A stretch of 64,000 bases of DNA from Mikania micrantha (taxonomy: Eukaryota > Streptophyta > Magnoliopsida > Asterales > Asteraceae): contig CM018695.1 in assembly GCA_009363875.1 (NCBI GenBank), positions 47,725,161-47,789,160 on the forward strand, given 5' to 3'. Below the pieces are notes generated by a model. The model had not been told where the DNA came from. It saw nothing but the letters and a program-made list of their open reading frames with translations, and did not search any database. Below, in pieces: positions 56,727 to 64,000 of the stretch. Position numbers and translations under genes: made by a program. Numbering within the stretch: the first letter of the stretch is position 1; the number at the start of each line of letters is the position of its first letter.

Positions 56727-57637
56727 GTTGATGGTATGTTTGTTGGAATGGTTTGGATTGACTCATGGATGACCATACTTAATGAACACTTATAAAATCA
56801 CTTGTGAAAACACTTATTGGACACGTAGGGTGCATAGGATTAACGAACGATATGAGCGATTAGTGATGGAATATGGATTTGGGTGATGATATAGACACTT
56901 GGTGATAATATAAACGCATAGTGATGATACTAACACTTAGTGATTGTATGGACACCTGATGAGAATAAATTATAGGGAGGATATGAATACTTAGTGACAA
57001 TAAGAGCACTTAGTGGTGATATGAACCCTTATTGATGATTATGGACATTTAGTTTGGTATGGAATTTAGTGAACTTAGACATTAGGGGGGACTTTAATGT
57101 CAGGTGAACTTAGACATTATGTGAACTTAGAAATAGGCAAACCTACATGTCAGGTGAACTTAGACATTAGGCGAACCTAATTGTCCAAGGGAACTAGAGA
57201 CCACTTCACTCAAAATTATCCTACCTAGGATAAGGTTTGTGAAGTGAGACTATGATAAGATACATGATACACCCTAAATGCTAACAAGGGCATAATCGTG
57301 GTGCAATGGAACGGTGGTGGGACGGTGTAGGGGAGATTGTGATCTACCTCTGCATATGCCCTATATATAATCTTGTTGCATTGCATCGGGAGGTTGTCAG
57401 TGTTGGTATAGGGTGGGGAATGTATGGAACTTAGGAATAGTTAGCTAATATTAATTATGACCAACTAGGACAATTAGTATAATATTAGGAAAGTTATAAA
57501 TGTTATGAGTTTAATGACAGATAGGAGAAAAATATAGTTCCTATATGTAATCTTAACTGTCTAAATGAACTATTTGACCATTGTTTGTATGACTTACGTT
57601 GTAAACGGTAGTAACATGTTTCTAATTCCTCAAAAAC
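56727..57637 (+). other. Leader of element F, second part
   Basis: Continuation of the leader to gag. It contains a degenerate GTGATGATA..CACTTAGTGA repeat (56860-57060), a GTGAACTTAGACATTA repeat (57065-57185) and copy D of the structured motif (57285-57401). No frame is supported. Confidence 0.75.
57285..57401 (+). repeat. Structured motif copy D
   Basis: Outer GGCA/TGTC (one G-T), inner GCAATGGAAC/GTTGCATTGC (one mismatch), GGTGGTGGGACGGTG, central AGGGG-A-GAT-TGTG-ATC-TA-CCTCT (57329-57351), then ATATGCCCTATATATA and TTGTCAGTG. Confidence 0.8.
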
Positions 57638-58835
57638 ATACCGCCGCGCCGTCACAACGAAGATGACTCGAACAATGGGGATGCTAACAACAGTAATGCC
57701 AACTCCGGCATACAAGAATTAGCAACACTCATTTCCGGATTGGTGAATCAATTGACTCAAGCCAATCAATCTCTCACTCATAACAGAGGTGGTGCAAACC
57801 CACCAACTTGCACATTCAAACACTTCAACTCCTGTAATCCACTGAAGTTTACGGGTGCTGAATCAGCCACTGGTCTGCTGCAGTGGTTTGAGAGCATGGA
57901 GAACACCTTCATCAATTGCGATTGCCCTGAAAATCTGAAGGTGCGCTATGCCACAAGTGTTTTCCAAAAGAGAGCACTAACTTGGTGGAATAGCGAGAAG
58001 CGAACTAGGGGTGTTGATGCTGCCCTAGCACTGACTTGGACGGTGGTCAAGAACCTGATGACCACCAAATTCTGTCCTCGTAGCGAGATGAGGAAGCTTG
58101 AGACTGTGTTTTGAGAATGTAATCTACAATACTCGTTTCCACGAGTATAGTCTGCTGGTGCCTCATCTGGTGACACCTTTAGAGAGAGCCATGGAGAAGT
58201 ATATAGGCGGATTACCTATGCAGATTCAAGATACAGTGTACGGGAGCAACCCCAAAACACTTGAGGATGCAATCCGTTTATCTGCAACTCTAACCGACAA
58301 TCATATGAAAGCTGGAACGCTCACGAGGAAGGGAACAAAGAAAACCGAGGTGAAGACTACTGTGAAGGAAACAAAGACTGAAGGCAAGACCGAAGCTGCT
58401 AGTTCATCGAAAAGCAGCAACAGGAAGAGGAAGGCTAGGAGTTATGTTGTTACCACTCCAGTCACTCAACAATCCTCCAATAATTCCAACACTTGGAATT
58501 TTGGAGCTGTTCCGCAATGCAACACCTGCCGATATCATCACGCACCTAACTTTCCTTGTCGCGTCTGCAACAACTGTGGCAAGTATGGCCATTTTGCTAA
58601 TGTTTGCTGGAGTGCACAGCAAGCACAAAGGATGCAACATGCTCCGCTTGCATTGCCCGCACCGCAATTTCAACCGATACAAGCTGCACCTGTTCACCAG
58701 GTACCTGCACAGGCAAGATCCTGTTACGAGTGTGGCGAAGTGGGTCACTTCAGGAATCAATGCCCAAAGTTGACCGGGAACAATCAGAGGGTGGCAAGAG
58801 GCCGGGCATTCCAACTGAATGCTCCAGCTGCTCAA
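57638..58835 (+). pseudogene. Element F gag
   Basis: Ty3/gypsy Gag. The N-terminus PPRRHNEDDSNNGDANNSN follows ATA at 57638 where ATG is expected (compare MPPRR in the gag-only element). The core shows FTGAESATGLLQWFESMENT, RALTWWNSEKRTRG and FHEYSLLVPHLVTPLERAM; a frameshift lies near 58110. Zinc modules are CNTCRYHH with CNNCGKYGHFANVC, then CYECGEVGHFRNQC near the end. Just after RGRAFQLNAPAAQDN (about 58835) the frame changes again into protease. Two single-base-scale lesions and the lost start codon separate it from function. Confidence 0.9.
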
Positions 58836-59360
58836 GACAACCAGACGTGGTCAACGGTACATTTCTGATCAACAACTCTTATGCATCTGTCTTATTTGAT
58901 TCTGGTGCCGATAGGAGTTTTGTTTCATATGATTTTGAATGCATGCTTGGTAGAACACGTACATATTTAGATAAACCGTTTAACGTGGAGGTGGCTGATG
59001 GAAACAATATTGATATTGACACCGTTATTATTGGATGTACCGTGAACTTAAGTGATCACGTTTTCCCAATTGATCTCATACCTATGCATCTTGGTAGATT
59101 TGATGTTATCATAGGCATGGATTGGTTAGCCAATCACAAAGCGAAGATTGTTTGTCATGAAAAGTACATTTGTATTCCCTTACCTTCGGGTGAAACTTTA
59201 AGAGTCTTTGGAGAAACTTCTAGTAAAGGTCTTAAGCTAATGTCCAGCACTAAATCACACAAGTACCTTAGGAAGAAATGTATTGCATTCTTAGCGCACA
59301 TTGTAGAGAAAAAGGATAAAGGAAAGAGCATTGAAGACGTTCCTGTAATTAGATATTTTC
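58836..59360 (+). pseudogene. Element F protease
   Basis: Ty3/gypsy aspartic protease. PDVVNGTFLINNSYASVLFD continues into SGADRSFVSYDF, so the catalytic DSGA is intact. Further on, FDVIIGMDWLANHKAKIVCH is the flap/ILG-equivalent region, followed by ICIPLPSGETLRVFGE. The frame remains open through reverse transcriptase. The domain itself looks undamaged; only the link to gag is shifted. Confidence 0.92.
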
Positions 59361-60270
59361 CAGAAGTATTTCCAGATGATTTTCCGAGTCTTCCACCAGA
59401 ACGTCAAGTAGAGTTCAGAATTGACTTAGTACCTGGTGCGAACCCAGTCGCCAAAGCTCCGTACAGACTTGCGCCTCCGGAGTTACAAGAATTGGCGAGC
59501 CAACAACAAGAACTGACTGATAAAGGATTCATTCGCCCGAGTCATTCGCCATGGGGTGCACCGGTCCTGTTTGTCAAGAAAAAGGACGGGTCCTTCCGAA
59601 TGTGCATCGACTACCGCAAATTAAACAAACTTACGATTAAGAATCGATATCCACTTCCGTGCATCAATGATCTCTTCGATCAGCTTGAAGGCTCGGCATG
59701 GTTTTCAAAGATTGATCATAGGTCTGGGTATCATCAGCTTCGCGTACACGATGATGATATTCCCAAGACAGCTTTCAGAACAAGATATGGCCATTATGAA
59801 TTCTTGGAAATGCCTTTCGGCCTTACCAATGCACCAGCGGTTTTCATGGATCTCATGAACCGTGTTTGCAGGCCATACTTGGATAAGTTTGTGATTGTAT
59901 TCATTGATGATATCTTGATATATTCGAAGAGCAAGGAAGAACACGAGCAACACCTTAAGTTGGTTTTGGAGATCTTAAGAAAAGAGCAACTATATGCCAA
60001 ATTATCTAAATGTGAATTTTGGCTTAAGGAAGTTCAATTCTTGGGACACATAGTCAACGAAAATGGTGTTCACGTGGATCCTGCAAAGTTTGATGCGGTG
60101 AAGAATTGGAGTACACCAAAGACACCGACGGAGATTCGATCGTTTCTCGGACTTGCTGGTTACTATCGGCGGTTCATCTCGAATTTGTCCAGGATTGCTG
60201 TCCCTCTCACTTCTTTGACTCAAAAGAATAAACCATATAAGTGGGGACCAAAGAAGGAAGAGGCATTTCA
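59361..60270 (+). pseudogene. Element F reverse transcriptase
   Basis: Reverse transcriptase with all recognisable blocks: PLPPERQVEFRIDLVPG-like lead-in, APYRLAPPELQEL, GFIRPSHSPWGAPVLFVKKK, SFRMCIDYRKLNKLTIKNRY, FSKIDHRSGYHQLRVHDDDI (usually KIDLRSGYHQ), TAFRTRYGHYEFLEMPFGLT, and VFIDDILIYSKSKEEHEQHL with FIDD intact. The connection EIRSFLGLAGYYRRFISNLS follows. No stop or frameshift inside. It belongs to an uninterrupted frame running to 61063. Confidence 0.95.
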
Positions 60271-60680
60271 GACTTTAAAGCAGAAACTTTGTGATGCTTC
60301 TGTCTTGACACTGCCTGACGGTAATGATGATTTCGTGGTCTATTGTGATGCATCCAACCTAGGTCTCGGTTGTGTTCTCATGCAATGGGGGAAGGTTGTG
60401 GCGTATGCATCAAGACAGCTGAATATTCACGAGAAGAATTACACTACACACGACTTGGAACTTGGTATAGTCGTGTTTGCTTTGAAGATATGGAGACATT
60501 ATCTTTATGGCACGAAGTGTGTAGTCTTTACTGATCATAAAAGTTTGCAGCACATTCTCAATCAGATGGAACTTAACATGAGACAACGGAGATGGGTTGA
60601 ACTGTTGAACGATTATGACTGTGAAATTCGGTACCATCCTGGTAAAGCGAATATAGTAGTAGATGCGCTTAGTCGCAAAA
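60271..60680 (+). pseudogene. Element F RNase H
   Basis: RNase H in frame with reverse transcriptase: FVVYCDASNLGLGCVLMQWG, VVAYASRQLNIHEKNYTTHD, LELGIVVFALKIWRHYLYG, VFTDHKSLQHILNQMELNMR and YHPGKANIVVDALSRKS. Conserved acidic residues are in place. Confidence 0.93.
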
Positions 60681-61740
60681 GTCAAGTTCAGATCCACAGT
60701 GTCCGAGTGCACACTAATCTCCGTAATGATGTTATCACAGCCCAACAACACTCATTAGCTCAGGATAACTTGAAAAGTGACATGTCTTGCGGGGCTGAGA
60801 TACTATTGGAAACTAAGGATGATGGTTTAATGTATTATTTGAATCGGTTGTGGATACCGAACAGGGGTGATCTTAGGTTGGTGATTATGGATGAAGCTCA
60901 TAAGTCTCGTTACTCAATCCATCCGGGTTCTGATAAGATGTATCAAGACCTTAGGGGCTTGTACTGGTGGCCTGGAATGAGAAGGATATTGCTGAGTATG
61001 TGTCCAAGTGCCTTAACTGTGCTAAAGTCAAGGCTGAACACCAGCGAACTTCGGGATTGTTAATACAACCGGAAATACCTATGTAGAAATGGGAGAATAT
61101 CTCTATGGATTTCATTAACAAACTCCCACACACCGCATGTGGTAATGATAGTATTTGGGTGATAATAGATAGATTGACCAAGTCAGCTCATTTCTTACCG
61201 ATACGCGAGACGTACCCTGTACGGAAACTAGCTCGTATCTACATTGATGAGATCGTAAGCCGACAGGGAATTCCCTTAAGCATAATATCGGATCGTGATG
61301 CTCGCTTCACGGCACGATTTTGGGAATCACTACATGAAGCTATTGGAACACGATTGGATCTTAGCACGGCTTATCATCCTCAAACGGATGGACAGACGGA
61401 GCGAACGATTCAGACACTTGAAGACATGTTGAGAGCTTGTGTCATCGATTTCGGTGGCAATTGGGATAGCCATTTACCATTGGTTGAGTTCTCGTATAAC
61501 AACAGTTACCACGCGAGCATTCGTATGGCGCCGTTTGAAGCTCTTTATGGCAGAAAATGCCGGTCACCTATTTGTTGGACCGAGGTCGGCGAATCGCAGA
61601 TCACTGGTCCCGAGATTATTCAGGAGACGACTGACAAGATCCGCCATATCCGTGACAATCTGTTAGCTGCACGTAGTCGACAGAAGAGTTACGCGAATAA
61701 AAAACGAAAACCTTTAGAGCTTGAAGTTGATAATATGGTA
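60681..61740 (+). pseudogene. Element F integrase
   Basis: Integrase with HHCC module HKSRYSIHPGSDKMYQDLR and WWPGM. A one-base loss near 60980 shifts the frame; in the shifted frame CLNCAKVKAEHQR completes the module. A TAG at 61084 replaces the tryptophan of the usual MWKWE stretch. The core resumes at ISMDFINKLPHT (first Asp), IISDRDARFTARFW (second Asp), AYHPQTDGQTERTIQTLED (third catalytic residue) and YNNSYHASIRMAPFEALYGR. So the catalytic triad survives but the polyprotein is cut. Confidence 0.93.
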
Positions 61741-62160
61741 TTACTTAAAGTGTCGCCTTGGAAGGGCTTCGTGCGATTCGGGAAGAAGGGTAAACTTGCT
61801 CCACGTTATGTTGGCCCTTTTAAGATCCTTGAACGGATCGGGAAGGTTGCCTACAAGTTGGAACTTCCTCCTGAACTTAGTAACGTGCACCCAATGTTTC
61901 ATGTGTCCAATTTAAGAAAGTGCTTAGCTGATCAAGATCTTCAGGTACCACTTGATGACATTCGAGTCGATGATACCATGCACTTTATTGAAAAACCAGT
62001 GGAGATAATGGATCGTGTGGTTAAAAAGCTCAAACGTAGTAGAATTCCAATTGTGAAAGTACGTTGGGAATAGAAGCGGGGTCCAGAATTCACATGGGAG
62101 CGAGAAGATCAGATGAAGCTTAAGTACCCACATTTATTCACTACAGTTACTCCAAGTTGA
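61741..62160 (+). pseudogene. Element F integrase tail and chromodomain
   Basis: Tail LLKVSPWKGFVRFGKKGKLA, PRYVGPFKILERIGKVAYKL, then HPMFHVSNLRKCL. The chromodomain-like end KPVEIMDRVVKKLKRSRIPI, VKVRWE is interrupted by TAG at 62071-62073. It would continue KRGPEFTWEREDQMKLKYPH to a natural TGA at 62158-62160. The layout is that of Tekay/Del chromoviruses. Confidence 0.88.
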
Positions 62161-62194
62161 ATTTCGGGACGAAATTCCCTTAACTAGGGGAGAC
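62159..62194 (+). promoter_or_regulatory. Hairpin and polypurine tract of element F
   Basis: GAATTTCG-GGA-CGAAATTC (62159-62177) is a perfect 8-bp inverted repeat overlapping the pol stop. AGGGGAGAC (62186-62194) abuts the LTR. Confidence 0.85.
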
Positions 62195-62483
62195 TGTAAC
62201 ATCACTGTATTTCAGATCGTCCGTACATCCTTACAATTGTACTGTTACGACCTGATGTAATAATTATTAATGAAAATAAATTACTGAATGCATGAATTGA
62301 TGATTATCACTGCTATTGGTATACATACTTAGAACATATTATTATGCGCGTAAACCATGGGAAGTTTAGTTGTAACTCAACTTAATAGAACCAGAGAGTT
62401 TATCGCATATGATTACAAGGATCATGGATTTTGTTTTGGAATGAAAGGAATTAGGAGTTGTTATGGTTGGATTGCTAAACATA

Positions 62484-62605
62484 GTCAAGGACACATGGTC
62501 ATGGTTTATCGAAATAGCGGTGGGACGGTGTAGGGGAGGTTGTGATCTACCACTGCATATGCCCTATACATATGCATATTTCGGTCTATCATGGATGTGT
62601 CAGTG
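62484..62605 (+). repeat. Structured motif copy E (in 3' LTR U3)
   Basis: Outer stem GACACAT/ATGTGTC is perfect (62490-62496 with 62595-62601). Inner stem ATCGAAATA/TATTTCGGT has one G-T. Central AGGGG-A-GGT-TGTG-ATC-TA-CCACT (62532-62554). Second hairpin GCATATG-CCCTATA-CATATGC is perfect. Ends GTCAGTG. Confidence 0.82.
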
Positions 62606-63174
62606 ACTTGGTTTAGTGGGTTTTGGATTGGGATTGATAATATTAAAGTTAATAAAATAATAAAAGTTTAATTGGAAATGAATACGCGATTGTGAGGTTA
62701 CGAACATAAAATGAACACGAATATTAATTCAGAAATATTAACTTAATAGTGTATTCGCGTGGGTGACGATTCACACGAATATAATTATTAAGAATAGTAT
62801 TCTGAAACGATATCCCTTAATTCGTAAATCAAATCGAAATACGATACGAGCGTCGGATTCGGAAAGGTGACGATCTTTGCGGATACATACGTAAGTAACG
62901 CATTTCGACGAGATAATTAAATAATTTCTAACGATATTAAATTAATAAATGAAAATTAAAAACATTTATTAGGAATCACAACCTAAAACAAACTCGAATA
63001 AACCGTTTTAATTAAATAAATGAATTATCGTAAATGAAATGGAATCGTTTTACGAAACAATTTATTTAAAATCATTTTATTAAATGAAACCTATTTTTTT
63101 AAACGTTTTACATTTTAAATGTGTTTTATGATAAAAACCGAGCATTTTATTAATTATAACGCGATATAAATGAG

Positions 63175-63180
63175 ACCGAG
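63175..63180 (+). promoter_or_regulatory. TATA box of element F 3' LTR
   Basis: GCGATATAAATGAGACCG; the downstream CT-rich run resembles a plant transcription start region. Confidence 0.6.
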
Positions 63181-63609
63181 CACGCGGGGACTACGCGGTA
63201 TGTTTAAAGAAGAAGGAGCCTCCTTCTTCATTTCACACCCACATTCTCTCTCTCTAAAACACAAGATTCGTCACTCTCTCTCTCTAGAACTTCTCTCTAC
63301 GATTTCTCCTTCGTTACCCAACGGATTCGCGAGATGTTAGTGCCCAAACGATCGCGTGATCGAGAGGAACAAGAGGATACTAAGAAACCCATCTGTTTCT
63401 CACGGTTCGCAGGTAAGATGCCCCTATTACTTTTCGCTTTTTGGGGTGAAAACCTTGTTTTGAATATGGATACCATCTTTGTACAATATCTTGAGTTTAC
63501 ATGCATAAATTGGATTAGTAGGGAACCTAGAGAAACCTTGTTCGTGACTGATCTTGACCAGAAACGATGGGAATGAGGAGGTTTAGGGGCTGGATCGAAA
63601 CAGCAGGTG

Positions 63610-64000
63610 GGGGCCGAACCTTTTTGGTTCACGAACCTGAATGGGCGGGAAAACAAAAGGGGTGGCCGAACCAGACATTCAGCCGAACCCATGCACAGCC
63701 CAGCAACGAACATTTTTCTTTGTTCTTATGGCCGAACCCTAGACAGCCCCACGAACCTGGAGCATGGCTAAGTCAGTCGAACCTGTGACCATTCTCGAAC
63801 CTTAGTGAGCCAGCCCTTGCAATCCACGAACCTATTGTTCTTCCTGGGTGAGCCGAACCCTCGGATGCACCTAGCACCACCGAACCCTATTTATCACAAA
63901 CCTAAGCACGCAAACCCTAGGGGATGGCGAACCTAACCCTAAACGAACCTTGGCTCCATGCAGCGAACCCACTATTTCTTGTTGGGCGACCCTTGGGGCA
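63610..64000 (+). repeat. CGAACC motif tract in 3' LTR of element F
   Basis: Roughly fifteen to twenty CGAACC-type words to the window end, in the same orientation and the same place relative to the TATA box as in the solo LTR. Confidence 0.8.

Larger units (their letters stand above)
49069..64000 (+). mobile_element. Element F: Tekay/Del-like chromovirus
   Basis: Plus-strand Ty3/gypsy element: truncated 5' LTR ending at 52371, primer site 52375, leader split by a solo LTR (53002-56721), gag 57638-58835, pol to 62160, hairpin, polypurine tract and the first 1.8 kb of the 3' LTR from 62195. The pol is the best preserved in the window. Assigning the LTR at 49069-52371 to the same element rests on the primer site, shared leader motif copies and uninterrupted order. 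Its sequence cannot be compared with the homologous part of the 3' LTR, which lies mostly outside the window. Confidence 0.82.
62195..64000 (+). repeat. 3' LTR of element F (first 1.8 kb)
   Basis: Begins TGTAACATC. U3 of about 980 bp carries copy E of the structured motif. A TATA box is at 63175, followed by a CT-rich start region (CTCTCTCT near 63245). A CGAACC tract begins at about 63610 and continues past the window edge. Frames here are chance. Confidence 0.85.

Overview
The window is plant nuclear DNA made almost entirely of nested LTR retrotransposons. I see no host protein gene, rRNA, tRNA or CRISPR array. The element types are two Sirevirus-like Ty1/copia elements with an extra open reading frame after pol, several Ty3/gypsy chromoviruses of Tekay/Del type, and an Athila/Tat-like fragment. 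Together with the AT-rich composition they point to a repeat-rich eudicot. Asteraceae (a lettuce or daisy relative) is my best guess, by inference only.

Layout, outermost to innermost. (1) A minus-strand chromovirus, here gypsy-2 (42879-45453), is the oldest visible layer. Its LTR was entered by a plus-strand Sirevirus, copia-1, whose gag/pol lies at 1-5703 and whose extra ORF and 3' LTR lie at 38700-42878. (2) Copia-1 is split between pol and its extra ORF by a plus-strand chromovirus, the 'host gypsy' (5709-38694, target duplication AGTAT). (3) The host gypsy was entered twice: in its leader by a minus-strand non-autonomous element with 4.5-kb LTRs and only gag (7329-18581, target duplication CATGT), and in its gag by a minus-strand Sirevirus, SIRE-2 (about 19472-33036). 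(4) Right of gypsy-2 lie an Athila/Tat-like fragment (45454 to about 49068, minus) and then a plus-strand Tekay-like element F: truncated 5' LTR to 52371, primer site, leader, gag-pol 57638-62160, and a 3' LTR running off the window. The leader of F carries a 3.7-kb solo LTR (53002-56721, target duplication TGGAT).

No element here could move unaided: all coding regions have frameshifts, stops or catalytic changes. Element F is closest to intact.

The most interesting content is non-coding. Several families carry repeated hairpins whose stems are kept by paired base changes: a motif of about 120 bp present five times in and around element F, a nine-unit hairpin array in the giant LTRs, and a hairpin with a GGGAC apex just before the polypurine tract in four different chromoviruses. 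Dense tracts of short motifs (CGAACC, GGCCCA, ATTCGGC) fill the transcribed parts of LTRs and leaders and recur in unrelated elements. All pairings and differences were found by eye.
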